A DNA stretch of 64,000 nucleotides, taken from NCBI GenBank assembly GCA_964588495.1, contig CAZPPS010000005.1, forward strand, positions 46,972-110,971, read 5' to 3'. The notes beneath the pieces are model-generated. The model was given only the letters and a program-made list of their open reading frames with translations, was not told the DNA's origin and did not search any database. Every line of letters begins with the position of its first letter. Position 1 is the first letter of the stretch. The translations under genes and the position numbers were made by a program. This document shows, in pieces, positions 16,671 through 25,390 of the stretch. This DNA comes from CAVPKN01 sp964588495 (GTDB lineage: Bacteria; Chlamydiota; Chlamydiia; Chlamydiales; JAAKFR01).

Positions 16671-19600
16671 ATGAATTTTTTATATGGTTTGTTTTTTTCA
16701 CCTCCAGAAAATTTATCCATCCAACAACAGATTGAATGGAAAAAAGAAGCTTTGGGTATTTCTCCTCAAGATGAGCTCCATAAGCTCGTGATGGGCTTCT
16801 TCCTCGATCAGGTTGAAGGGATTGGAGATGAAAAAAAGGTCCTTGAAGATTTAAGCCGTTTTGAGTGGTTTGCAGGCTCTGTGAGTGGCGCAAGACTCCG
16901 TCTTGAACTGGAGAGCTTTTTGATGAGGGATTCTGCACATCAGCTCGATCCTGCCACTGTTAATCAGATTAAAACTGTCATTGGAATGTTGCAAAGAGCC
17001 GATGAGCAATCCTCATTGATCGATTTGATCCGTTCAGGCAGCTTTGCCCTCCCCTTGCTAGCGATCACAGGCAATACCATGTGGCAAGCCGAGTCAAATT
17101 TTGCTCCCGACGAAAACAAAAGGCATCAACTGGTAGAGAATGCCATAACCCAAGTCTCTTCTCTGCAAAATGGTGAAAAAACCCTTTTTTTGGTAGGAAC
17201 GCTTACCCACGAAACCATCTTAGTCATTGAAAAGATAAGAGAGGATGCTTGGGAAGTTAGTTATTACGACACAGCCTTGAATAAGCCCCTCTCGGTTTAT
17301 CAGGTAGATGACAAGGGAGCCCACTTTTTAAGCCAAGAGTTTTGGGAAGAGGTGTATGAGTACAAGTTTATGAGCCATTCTCAACAGAATTTGGCAGCTT
17401 TTATCGAGAATTTAAGCGAGCAGGAAAGCTCTGATACCCTTGACTGCTCTAAAATTTCGAAGCAGAAAAAAAACACGTGCCATATCCGGTGCCTTTTAGC
17501 ATGCCTCAAAGACCAGATTGTCAGAAAATCGGGCCTAGATCTCAATTTGGCCCTCCTTGAATGGAAAAAATTCCAGGTCTTATTTGGCCAGCATTTGATT
17601 GATTTCAAAACCATTGAAAACATTGAAAACTCGGGTTTTTGTGCCCTTGTCCATCACAAGCAAGAAAAGCGGCGTCTGCAATTTGAACACATGAATGTCG
17701 CCTGCAATGAACAAGAATATAAGAGTGCAGTTGAGGCATACGAATCTGTTTTCGCCCTTTTGGGTAAGCGAGGACCTTTTTTTGATGCTAAGGAGACTGC
17801 CCAATCAGAATACCTTAACCAGTGCCACATTCACCTGATTTCAATACTGGAGCAGGAATTGCAAATATTTGAGTGTACAACAATGCTCATCAATCCAAAG
17901 CAGCTGAGAGGGGCGCTTAAAGAAATCCATCCTCTCATTAAGTACACACTTTCAGTTTTTGAAGAGCGGTATGAAAAACGTAAAGTCCTCTTTAAAAAGC
18001 GTATGCAGGAAGAGCTTCAATTTGCGAGCTCTTCTCTTAAACTAAAAACAGAAGAGGCAGAACTTTGCTATCTGTCAGCCTTAAATCAGCTAGATCAACA
18101 ACTTGTCACACTCTTCAAGTCGGCTAATGTATTGCAGGAGAAATTAGGTTGGTACAAAAGGAATGAAAACATAGACGCTGTCCATCTTGATGAAGAAGAA
18201 GTTATCGAAATCTTAAACCTTTTACAAAGTCATCCTGAAGTCCTTGTCAATTTCAGGTACCGACTGGGCTTAAATTTTGTTGTGATTCAAGGAATTCAGC
18301 TAGGCAAATTGAAAGAAGTGGAAACGATTTATCGACAGCTTGAACCCAAAGATAAACAAGAGCTGGAAAGGCTTAGCCGCGATGAGAGAAATTATGTCCC
18401 TGCTTTGCTAAAACAAGATATTGGAGATCAACTCATTCACTATGACAATTGCCGATTGTTCGAACCAATCATTAACACTGTCTCATTTGAATACTTAAAA
18501 GCCAATGATTTTGCAGGCTATTTAAATTTTACAAATGCGTTCACGCAGAAATATTTGGACGGTTTTGGTCAAAGCTGGGTGATCAAAGAAGAGCATGTGC
18601 TCCCCATATTAGAGTGTCTGAAACAACTGCATGAAACGAAAACGGAGGTTCATTATTCGTCTGCAATCTTAGGGCGGATTAAAGAAAAAACAGCTCCAAA
18701 AGTTGTGGAGTTAATTTCCAAGAGACGTCATGAATTTGAGAACATCCCCGCTTTTCTTGAAACCTACAACACTCTACTTGCCCTCCATCTTTACCAAATG
18801 GGCCGTTTTACCGAGATACAATCACTGAAAATGAGTGTATTACCAAAGTTTGGCCTCTACATGTTTACCCGCGATAATTACAAAGAAGGGGTGGCTCTTT
18901 TGCAATTTGAAAAATCTCAAGACTCTTTGAGCGAAGCTCTGTTTTCAAGTCTCCTGATAAGTGCTGCTACCTTAAAGGCCCCCGAAATTCTTGAAGACAC
19001 TTTGAAACCCTTTTGTGAGGCTCTAGATAAAAATGAGAAAATCGACCCCCAATGCTTTAGGCACATATTTTGGAATTTAGACGCAGCTACACGCCTCTAT
19101 TTATTAGAATTTTTTAAAACCGATAAGAGGTGGATCGATAATGGAGCTATCTTGGAAATTTTGGAACTCCTCTTAAAAGATGAATGCACCCTCGAAGAGT
19201 TTATCCGTTTAAATGACTGCCTGGAATTTTTATGTGCGCGCGGTCATCAGAAAAAAGTGGTCTTAAAGCTGCAAGAATGTTCCTACAATCACTGCTTTCA
19301 TCAGCACATGGAAGCATTTCCAATCTCTTTTTTAGCCAAATCTTTTTGGTCTTACCAGTGCAAGCACACTGTCAAAAGCGCCACTTTATTTTTCACTTGG
19401 CAAGGATTTGAAGTCCGTTATGTCTCCGAAAGAAGAAATTTTTTAAAGAATTTCGAAAAATTGTGTGCAGCTTCTGACCTTTCTGACCCACTTGCCTTCT
19501 ACACAAACGTTTTTCATCCCATTTTTAATAAGGACTACGCTAAATCCTGCTATTTAGATCTCTATCAAAACATCAATTCCTTCCACCCAACAATCCGGAT

Positions 19601-19712
19601 ATGCTTTGCCCTCCTCTTTTGGCAAAAGGGCGAGCAATCAGAAGCCCTCCAAATCCACCGGGACGAACTGCAACTTAAGCAATTTTCCTTATCGTTATCT
19701 CTCTTCTCCTGA
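16671..19712 (+). CDS. Large lineage-specific protein with possible clan-CE cysteine protease motif
   Basis: 1013 residues, mostly helical after about residue 350 (many L/E/K-rich segments like the helical repeats of scaffold proteins), without membrane segments. Residues 170-280 show the order expected of clan-CE proteases (YopJ, Ulp1, ChlaDub types): H180 in TLTHETILVIEK, D200 in WEVSYYDTALN, Q265 and C270 in QKKNTCHIRCLLA. The short Gln-to-Cys gap and the strand pattern around H180 fit, but the usual Trp after His and Gly after Cys are missing, so this is a hypothesis. The reading frame ends early: coding-like sequence continues in another frame after about 19680. Divergent from the gyrase operon. 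Confidence 0.55.
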   Translation: MNFLYGLFFSPPENLSIQQQIEWKKEALGISPQDELHKLVMGFFLDQVEGIGDEKKVLEDLSRFEWFAGSVSGARLRLELESFLMRDSAHQLDPATVNQIKTVIGMLQRADEQSSLIDLIRSGSFALPLLAITGNTMWQAESNFAPDENKRHQLVENAITQVSSLQNGEKTLFLVGTLTHETILVIEKIREDAWEVSYYDTALNKPLSVYQVDDKGAHFLSQEFWEEVYEYKFMSHSQQNLAAFIENLSEQESSDTLDCSKISKQKKNTCHIRCLLACLKDQIVRKSGLDLNLALLEWKKFQVLFGQHLIDFKTIENIENSGFCALVHHKQEKRRLQFEHMNVACNEQEYKSAVEAYESVFALLGKRGPFFDAKETAQSEYLNQCHIHLISILEQELQIFECTTMLINPKQLRGALKEIHPLIKYTLSVFEERYEKRKVLFKKRMQEELQFASSSLKLKTEEAELCYLSALNQLDQQLVTLFKSANVLQEKLGWYKRNENIDAVHLDEEEVIEILNLLQSHPEVLVNFRYRLGLNFVVIQGIQLGKLKEVETIYRQLEPKDKQELERLSRDERNYVPALLKQDIGDQLIHYDNCRLFEPIINTVSFEYLKANDFAGYLNFTNAFTQKYLDGFGQSWVIKEEHVLPILECLKQLHETKTEVHYSSAILGRIKEKTAPKVVELISKRRHEFENIPAFLETYNTLLALHLYQMGRFTEIQSLKMSVLPKFGLYMFTRDNYKEGVALLQFEKSQDSLSEALFSSLLISAATLKAPEILEDTLKPFCEALDKNEKIDPQCFRHIFWNLDAATRLYLLEFFKTDKRWIDNGAILEILELLLKDECTLEEFIRLNDCLEFLCARGHQKKVVLKLQECSYNHCFHQHMEAFPISFLAKSFWSYQCKHTVKSATLFFTWQGFEVRYVSERRNFLKNFEKLCAASDLSDPLAFYTNVFHPIFNKDYAKSCYLDLYQNINSFHPTIRICFALLFWQKGEQSEALQIHRDELQLKQFSLSLSLFS

Positions 19713-19839
19713 ATTAGGATGGTATTTACAAAGTGCCGGCGTTTTTGATCCACTCTCCATCCAACAACCAGCCTATGCTTTGTCCTCAGACTCCACACAA
19801 TTTCAGCCCAGTTGGAATTATTTTTTCTCTGATAAATAA
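19683..19839 (+). pseudogene. Out-of-frame former C-terminus of the preceding gene
   Basis: From about 19683 a second frame reads NFPYRYLSSPELGWYLQSAG and continues with natural amino-acid composition to the stop ending at 19839 (about 50 residues, ending SWNYFFSDK), while the annotated frame degenerates into FSLSLSLFS and stops at 19712. A one-base change near 19680 would join them. It may be a real frameshift or a sequencing error. Confidence 0.5.
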
Positions 19840-19903
19840 TTTGCATAAAAAAGCGCCGCCCTTATGATGTTAAGATATTGTTAATTTAAGGGGGCGCGAA
19901 GAA

Positions 19904-20938
19904 ATGGCATTGTCTACTCAAACCGGAATTGAATGGAAACCACTGAACACAAATGACACTTTGAATGCAATCGAAACTGCAACGCGCAGCCCACATTGCC
20001 TTTCATTTAAGTGCTCCCATCTGAGACCCTCCCATTCTCACAATCCAAATGTCCTTTATATTAACTCAGGGATGCTTAACGTTTTTAAGAATGCAACATG
20101 CGGCAATGCCTATCTGGACATGCAGGGTTATCCAGGACACTGTGAAGATGAGACGCACCACTTTGGAAATATACGTGGGGTTTTGTGTGAATGTAGCTGT
20201 GAAGACTTAAATCGAATAAAAAAGCCGGGGTACAGAAATGCATTTGAAAATGATGTGATTTCAGCCATCATTCAAAGTCCAAAAATTCAAAAATGTAAAA
20301 ATTTTCGCGGGCAATTTGAGTTTAATCTTGTCATACTTTGTAGCGGTGGGCTTCTGGGAGAGGAAATTTTACTTTTTCGCCTATTCGATAAATTAAAAAA
20401 CCTGGATGTACATGGGACGATTAATTTATTTCTCATCGACTGGGGTTATAAAAACGCCATTCAAGATGGCAAACCCAATCAAGGGATCCTCCAGTTTTTA
20501 CAAGAAATTTGCAGCTGCCTTCCCTACACTTTGAAATTGCATGGCTCATTTTTTTCAGATGGTGAGGAATACATCGCAATGGCCAAATCAAAACACGAAT
20601 TTAAACACGATTTGCTCATCGCCGAAGATATTGAAACGTCTCTGGAAATGATGGAGAAAATCAATCAATTTGCTGCCTATTCACAAAAGCTCAAGCCTCA
20701 TATCTTAGCAAAAAAAGGGAATGTCATGCCCTCTGTTTCCAATATCACGCCTCAAAGCCTGCCAGCAAACAATTACCAGCCCATCTCTCCCCGAAGAGCA
20801 CAACCCCTCTCAAGCTCACCCCGAAAACAAACCATCGCCACCAAGGATTTCCCCTGGGAGCTGGCCTTAGGTTGCACGATGCTTATAGCCCTCATCACCA
20901 TCATCGCTCTTACGATCATCCCTCGCGATCAAAAATAG
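19904..20938 (+). CDS. Hypothetical tail-anchored protein
   Basis: 344 residues preceded by an AAGGGGGCG Shine-Dalgarno-like sequence. Residues 150-190 contain FNLVILCSGGLLGEEILLF and INLFLIDWGY, a strand-loop-helix pattern like a Rossmann-type nucleotide or SAM fold, but no family can be named. A Cys/His-rich part lies at 30-110 (eleven Cys, including CSHL, CGNA, CEC and CSCED). After a Pro/Ser-rich linker (280-315) comes one C-terminal hydrophobic segment (LALGCTMLIALITIIALTII) followed by PRDQK, so the protein is probably tail-anchored. A host-membrane or inclusion role is plausible but unproven. Confidence 0.6.
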   Translation: MALSTQTGIEWKPLNTNDTLNAIETATRSPHCLSFKCSHLRPSHSHNPNVLYINSGMLNVFKNATCGNAYLDMQGYPGHCEDETHHFGNIRGVLCECSCEDLNRIKKPGYRNAFENDVISAIIQSPKIQKCKNFRGQFEFNLVILCSGGLLGEEILLFRLFDKLKNLDVHGTINLFLIDWGYKNAIQDGKPNQGILQFLQEICSCLPYTLKLHGSFFSDGEEYIAMAKSKHEFKHDLLIAEDIETSLEMMEKINQFAAYSQKLKPHILAKKGNVMPSVSNITPQSLPANNYQPISPRRAQPLSSSPRKQTIATKDFPWELALGCTMLIALITIIALTIIPRDQK

Positions 20939-21264
20939 CGTAGCGATTCAAAAAGAAATTTGACGCTTTCTACGATTGCAAGTATCACCCAGGCATTTGG
21001 ATATGCTGCCTTTCTTACTTTAAAGACAAAAGGTGAAGAACAAAAAGTGCTTCCATTAAAAGCCGTGCGTAAACCAAACAATATTAATTACTAAGAGTTC
21101 AATTGGATTAGGCATAACCGAAAGACCCTAGCGACAATTATTATAACCTGACCATTGTCCTCCTGGCATCGGGCTTTTTCCTCAAGTGGAAAGCCCTTGA
21201 GGGTCTAGATAGTTGATACTTTGGCATATCTTTTGCTAGAAGAGGTGATGAAGGTAGGAGCTGT
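20939..21264. other. Gene-poor stretch with a coding-like remnant
   Basis: Directly after the previous stop, the same frame stays open to 21093 and reads NLTLSTIASITQAFGYAAFL with a basic end (AVRKPNNINY), which has the look of a degraded C-terminus; it has no start codon of its own. The remainder (21094-21250) includes a hairpin around 21170-21210 (GGCTTTTTCC ... AGTGGAAAGCC) but no further gene. Confidence 0.35.
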
Positions 21265-21429
21265 ATGCTTTGGTGGACTTTGTTCTTTCTATTTGCTGCA
21301 GTCGTAGCAGCTATTCTTGGCTTTGGTGAGCTTATCACCGGATTTAATAAAGCTGCTAAAATTACCTTCTGGATTTTTCTTGTTCTTTTCGTTGTCAGCG
21401 TCATTCTTTACACCCACACACTCCCCTAA
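21265..21429 (+). CDS. DUF1328 family small membrane protein
   Basis: 54 residues, almost entirely hydrophobic: MLWWTLFFLFAAVVAAILGF, a GELITGFNKAAKI loop, then FWIFLVLFVVSVIL. This is the two-helix plan and the Gly-rich loop of the DUF1328 (YtjA) family, whose role is unknown but which is often stress-induced in other bacteria. An AGGAG Shine-Dalgarno sequence sits 5 bases before the ATG. The gene was too short to be noticed by length alone; the reading frame, the site and the family pattern support it. The DUF2934 gene follows 88 bases downstream. Confidence 0.8.
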   Translation: MLWWTLFFLFAAVVAAILGFGELITGFNKAAKITFWIFLVLFVVSVILYTHTLP

Positions 21430-21517
21430 CGATGAGAAATTAAAAACTTGGAAAAGAGCATCCCCTAAACCGGAGAGAACAAGCCGCCTATTTAAACAAA
21501 AAAAAGGATTCCACCCT

Positions 21518-21697
21518 ATGCCTAAATGTAAGAGTCTATTTGAGAAGATAAAAGAGTTTTTCAAACCTAAACCAGCTGATGATAGGGAGAAAATCGCCAA
21601 ACGCGCTTATGAACTCTACGAACAGCGAGGCCGGCAGGATGGGCACGAAACTGAGGACTGGCTCCAAGCTGAACAGGAAATTCATAAAAAGAAATAG
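21518..21697 (+). CDS. DUF2934 family protein
   Basis: 59 residues starting MPKCKSLFEKIKEFFKPKP, with the family's helical motif REKIAKRAYELYEQRGRQDG and the ending DWLQAEQEI. DUF2934 proteins are short and of unknown function. The frame is open upstream to 21317, but that extension overlaps the DUF1328 gene in another frame, so the ATG at 21518 (weak AAGGA upstream) is preferred. Two tiny stress-type proteins in a row suggest co-transcription. Confidence 0.75.
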   Translation: MPKCKSLFEKIKEFFKPKPADDREKIAKRAYELYEQRGRQDGHETEDWLQAEQEIHKKK

Positions 21698-21799
21698 GTC
21701 CGCGTTTGTAAGCGCAGCCTCTGCAGGCTCCTCACCCTCTTAGCCTCCAGCTTTTTCCTCAAAACAATTTCTGGCAACACTTTGACAAGATTTCTGAAA

Positions 21800-21842
21800 A
21801 TCCGGATAATCTGGAGTTGAGTTACAATTTAGCCGGAATTTC
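21800..21842. repeat. ACAATTTAGCCGG motif before the ATPase gene
   Basis: AAATCCGGATAATCTGGAGT followed by TGAGTTACAATTTAGCCGGA lies directly upstream of the ATPase start. A close relative (AATCCGGCTAAATCGTAATT, then GACTTACAATTTAGCCG) lies at 24570-24610. Both form a small inverted repeat (CCGG/GCTAAAT ends). Confidence 0.55.
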
Positions 21843-23000
21843 ATGTATCAAAGAGAACTTCAGGAAGAATTAGAGGCTTTAGCCAGGGATTATCCTGTTG
21901 TGACAGTGATTGGACCGAGGCAATCGGGGAAAACTACCCTGGTTAAGGCGACTTTTCCTCAAAAGCCTTACGTCAATTTGGAGGCTTTGGATACTAGGGA
22001 AGTCATTGAGGCAGACCCAAGAGCTTTTTTGTCCCAATACGCTGAAGGGGCCATACTCGATGAAATCCAGCGTCTCCCCTCCTTACTTTCTTATATTCAA
22101 ACCATTGTTGATGAGAAAGATCAGAAAGGGATGTTTATTCTCACAGGAAGCCATCAACTGGAGCTGCATCATGCAATTTCCCAATCATTAGCGGGACGGA
22201 CAGCGCTTTTAACCCTTTTGCCTTTAAGTCTGAAGGAGCTCCAGGATGCGCAAATCACCCTTTCACTAGACGAGTATATCTTAAAAGGAGGCTACCCCCG
22301 CATTTTTAAAGATCATCTCGATCCTACAACTGCTTACCGCAACTACTTCCAAACTTATGTTGAAAGAGATGTCAGACAAATCCTCAATGTCAAAGACTTA
22401 GCCCAGTTTCAAAAGTTCATCCGCCTTTGTGCAGGTCGGATCGGGCAGCTCATTAATTTTGAGAGTTTATGTAACGACGTCGGTGTTTCATCCAAAACAG
22501 CTAAAGAGTGGCTCTCCATACTGGAAGCCTCTTTTATTATATACCGCCTCCAACCCTATTACGAAAATTTTGGCAAAAGAGCGATTAAAACACCTAAACT
22601 CTACTTTACAGATGTGGGACTTGCTTGTTATCTTTTAGGAATCAAGGAGATAAATCAACTAACCCGCGACCCTTTACGAGGAAATCTGGTAGAAAATCTC
22701 ATTTTTCTTGAGCTGCTCAAAGCCAGAGTCAACCAAGGAAACGACCCAGATCTCTATTTTTTCCGAGACTCACATGGACATGAGGTTGATCTCATTTTCC
22801 AATCGGGCAATGAGCTTATTCCTATCGAGATCAAATCGAGCCAAACATTTCACAAAGAATTCCTTGAAAACCTCCACTTCTTCCAGGAGCTTGCCGGCAC
22901 CCGTTCCAAAAAGGGCTATTTAATCTACTCTGGCAATCACCAGCGGCTCGGCAACATCGAGCTCCTCTCCTTCCAAAACGCAAACCACGCCATCCGCTAA
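21843..23000 (+). CDS. AAA_14/DUF4143 ATPase
   Basis: 385 residues with the two-domain plan of this family. The P-loop GPRQSGKT is at 24-31, Walker B is GAILDEIQRLP with D73 and E74, and sensor 1 lies in MFILTGSHQL. A winged-helix linker (SKTAKEWLSILEASFIIYRLQPY) joins a C-terminal DUF4143 domain with an EVDLIF ... PIEIKSS core that resembles restriction-endonuclease-fold nucleases (the D/E-x-K pattern). Family members are common, mobile and of uncertain role; some are linked to toxin-antitoxin or DNA-processing functions. No partner gene is adjacent. Confidence 0.85.
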   Translation: MYQRELQEELEALARDYPVVTVIGPRQSGKTTLVKATFPQKPYVNLEALDTREVIEADPRAFLSQYAEGAILDEIQRLPSLLSYIQTIVDEKDQKGMFILTGSHQLELHHAISQSLAGRTALLTLLPLSLKELQDAQITLSLDEYILKGGYPRIFKDHLDPTTAYRNYFQTYVERDVRQILNVKDLAQFQKFIRLCAGRIGQLINFESLCNDVGVSSKTAKEWLSILEASFIIYRLQPYYENFGKRAIKTPKLYFTDVGLACYLLGIKEINQLTRDPLRGNLVENLIFLELLKARVNQGNDPDLYFFRDSHGHEVDLIFQSGNELIPIEIKSSQTFHKEFLENLHFFQELAGTRSKKGYLIYSGNHQRLGNIELLSFQNANHAIR

Positions 23001-23194
23001 CCCCTATCTCTCATAAATGTTTGGATAATCTGAGACAGAAAAAAATATTCGAAGAAGAGCATTTAGCCATCTAATGCTGGCTCAGGGTAGGCATTTACAA
23101 AGCGCTGGCCATTTTGGCCCACATCATATTCTTTTGAAATAATAAGATCCGGTCTGGAATCCCCACATTTTAGACGATTCTCGTAAGACCTATA

Positions 23195-23357
23195 ACCTGA
23201 GTTTTGGGTTATTTTTCCTCGTAATCAGCGGATTTTTGTGAGGCAAAATCGCAATTTTTTGCGAAGCTCATAGCGGAGCCCCTATTTGCGAGCAAAAAAG
23301 TGCGATTTGGGCCACAAAAATCCCTGAGGATGAGGGAAAAGAACCCAAAACTCAGGT
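23195..23357. mobile_element. 163-bp MITE-like element, copy A
   Basis: Terminal inverted repeats ACCTGAGTTTTGGGTT (23195) and its complement ending at 23357 enclose further matched segments: GATTTTTGTG with CACAAAAATC, and AAATCGCA with TGCGATTT. It could fold into one long hairpin with a loop around 23262-23285. A second, partly eroded copy lies at 39279-39395. The outer flanks are TATA-rich. The right half encodes the last 25 residues of the minus-strand gene 23282-24349. Confidence 0.85.
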
Positions 23358-24349
23358 CTATATTCGAACTTGGGATAGTACTCCAAAGGCCATGCTAAGG
23401 AACGGTGATAATGTACAATGGGAGGAGTCTCTTTTCCAAAAGAGGCGCCCTCTTCGACCTTCCCAAGTACAAGTGCAATGCTCCCTTCATAACCGTCAAT
23501 TTTCCCGTTAATCTCGCGCACTTCAATATCGCCGGTGAATTGCAACTTGTGCAACCACCCATCCAAGGATTTGTAAGAATCCAGTTTCTTGCCAAATGTG
23601 GGAATTTTTGCTTTTGATGCACTATCTGGTTGGTGGGTGGCAACGACAAATTTTTGACCCTGAGGTCCATCGATTGCCATTTCCAGATTTATATCCATAC
23701 CAATGGGATTGTTCCCATAAAACAAAGTCAAGCTGCTGGGCCCGAAGAAAGATCTATCCTCATGAGTAGAGGGATCCTTGTAAGTAAATATCTCACGGTG
23801 AGGATTATATTCAATTCTCGTCACAGTCTCCTCACCGCAGGTTACTGAGGGAAAATCTAAAAATTTCACGTTACCAGAATTACTCCCCACTAAGCTATAA
23901 ACGATCGAAGGGTTTTCGCTGCTAAAATCAGGTGTTTTCAATTCACCAAGGACAAGCACACACTTTGATTTCCCCAAATCAAATCCAACAATTGGTCGAT
24001 CCAGGCGATACAGACTGCATCCAACACATGTAACGTTGCTTACCTGCTCCCCAAATCGCCACGTTTTATTTTCAATAGGGCCGGCCTCTTCTACAACACG
24101 CGGTTTGCAACACAACAAGACAGCTGTCGCAACCAGACCTATTCCAATGGGTTCTAAAACTAATAGAGTATAAGAAAAGTTTTGAATGAGACCGTGCAGT
24201 TGCCAGGCTGCAATCGCCGCCCCTACTATCACAATAAGTCCCAAAGCTGCGAGGCTCACAAGGGCCGCTTGTCGTGAACAACACCCGGAACTCTCATCTA
24301 GCCTTTCAACATAGGGAGTCCCCACCTGATTTTCTGCTCTATTCGCCAT
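23282..24349 (-). CDS. Inc-like membrane protein whose C-terminus comes from a repeat element
   Basis: 355 residues; a GAGGT Shine-Dalgarno sequence precedes MANRAENQ. Residues about 27-52 (ALVSLAALGLIVIVGAAIAAW) and 57-80 (YTLLVLEPIGIGLVATAVLL) form closely spaced hydrophobic segments, the layout of inclusion-membrane proteins, followed by a large soluble domain of about 270 residues with no recognised family. The last 25 residues (RPEFWVLFPHP onward, to FFARK) and the stop are encoded by the 163-bp palindromic element, so the original C-terminus has been replaced. Confidence 0.6.
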   Translation of the reverse strand: MANRAENQVGTPYVERLDESSGCCSRQAALVSLAALGLIVIVGAAIAAWQLHGLIQNFSYTLLVLEPIGIGLVATAVLLCCKPRVVEEAGPIENKTWRFGEQVSNVTCVGCSLYRLDRPIVGFDLGKSKCVLVLGELKTPDFSSENPSIVYSLVGSNSGNVKFLDFPSVTCGEETVTRIEYNPHREIFTYKDPSTHEDRSFFGPSSLTLFYGNNPIGMDINLEMAIDGPQGQKFVVATHQPDSASKAKIPTFGKKLDSYKSLDGWLHKLQFTGDIEVREINGKIDGYEGSIALVLGKVEEGASFGKETPPIVHYHRSLAWPLEYYPKFEYRPEFWVLFPHPQGFLWPKSHFFARK

Positions 24350-24717
24350 TTTTTACCTCATACTTGTATACATTATAATTCAGTATTGCAAATATTGCAT
24401 TCGGATTTCACCTCCTGGACAGATCGCTGACAAAGCTTTTGGCGAATTGTGCGAACCTTACTGCGGCAAAGCTCTATCTGATACTCTGATTTTTGATAAA
24501 AACTTGTCAAAAAGAAACGCCAAACCTTTTTCTGTGCATCACATCTCTTTGATTTGAAAATATTTAGAAAAAATCCGGCTAAATCGTAATTCGACTTACA
24601 ATTTAGCCGATTTTTATCAGAAAAAACTCCTGCTTCCTCCCCTTTCAAAACGCACGTTCTGCTGTCGGTAAAATTCTTAAATAAGATAGAATCGTTACCT
24701 TATTTAAAGGATTTCAT
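24350..24717. other. Intergenic region with a CCGGCTAAAT repeat
   Basis: 368 bases between divergent genes. It holds the second copy of the small inverted repeat at 24570-24610 and, before the ACT-domain gene, a short palindrome AAATAAG ... CTTATTT at 24690-24710. A minus-strand open frame covers 24373-24648 but has no recognisable product, and I do not call it a gene. Confidence 0.45.
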
Positions 24718-25089
24718 ATGTTGACTTTATCTGTAATGCAAGAACCACTAGCTGTTGCCAGGCTCAATCCAAAAGATGCTATTCCATCTTGGGCACAAGA
24801 AGGCTATTTTTTTTCGATCACCCGGACAAAAGACGAGCTTTCGATTGTTTGCGAAGAATCGAGAGTTCGTGCGGATGTTAAAGCAGAAAAAGGATGGCGC
24901 GCTCTAAAGGTGGAAGGCCCTTTAGATTTTGCTCTCACCGGCATTCTTGTTTCACTTGCTGCGCCCTTGGCAGAAGCCAAAATCAGCATCTTTGCCATTT
25001 CTACCTTCGACACAGATTATATTTTAATCAAAAAAGAAAACCTGAAAAAAGCCATCGGCATCCTCTCCACTTTTTGCAAAATAGTTTAA
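24718..25089 (+). CDS. ACT-domain protein (CASTOR-type, ACT_7)
   Basis: 123 residues. The N-terminal half has the pattern FFSITRTKDELSIVCEE and the C-terminal ACT-like half reads GPLDFALTGILVSLAAPLAE, then ISIFAISTFDTDYILIK, which is the ACT domain of the DUF3388/ACT_7 family (amino-acid-binding regulators, two tandem ACT folds). Length and motif order match complete members. The ligand is unknown. An AAAGGA sequence precedes the ATG. It is the only free-standing ACT protein in a window whose aspartokinase lacks its own ACT domains. Confidence 0.82.
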   Translation: MLTLSVMQEPLAVARLNPKDAIPSWAQEGYFFSITRTKDELSIVCEESRVRADVKAEKGWRALKVEGPLDFALTGILVSLAAPLAEAKISIFAISTFDTDYILIKKENLKKAIGILSTFCKIV

Positions 25090-25268
25090 GACCGCTGCAT
25101 TGCCTTAAATTTCTGGCAACTAGAAAATTCAGCAAAAAATCGGTCTTAACTAGCCGTTTTTCGATCCCGACTTTGACAGTTATTTTGTAAAAGTCTTGCG
25201 ATAAACAGGATGTGAATAAAAATTTTGGCACAACACACACTATTTCCTCAAGAAAGAATAAGATGGGA

Positions 25269-25297
25269 AGGATCGCAAGCGGCAGGATAAGCAGGAT
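25269..25297 (+). repeat. Left 29-bp terminal repeat around the GxxExxY gene
   Basis: Starts AGGATCGCAAGCGGCAGGAT. It matches in inverted orientation, at 28 of 29 positions, the repeat at 25739-25767 on the other side of the gene. It overlaps the last codons of the restored gene. Confidence 0.85.
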
Positions 25298-25390
25298 GAT
25301 GTAACCGTTTATACTCCAATTTTCTTCTCCCAAAATTCACCAACATGCCTACAGTAATGCCTGAAGCTTTTAGGTAATTTATTAATTGAG

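Noticed and set aside
24373..24648. 91-codon minus-strand frame
   Set aside because: It includes the small inverted repeat, has no family pattern and no good ribosome-binding site; considered chance.
25028..25333. 101-codon minus-strand frame downstream of the ACT-domain gene
   Set aside because: It is in the wrong frame over the true 3' part of the interrupted GxxExxY gene.
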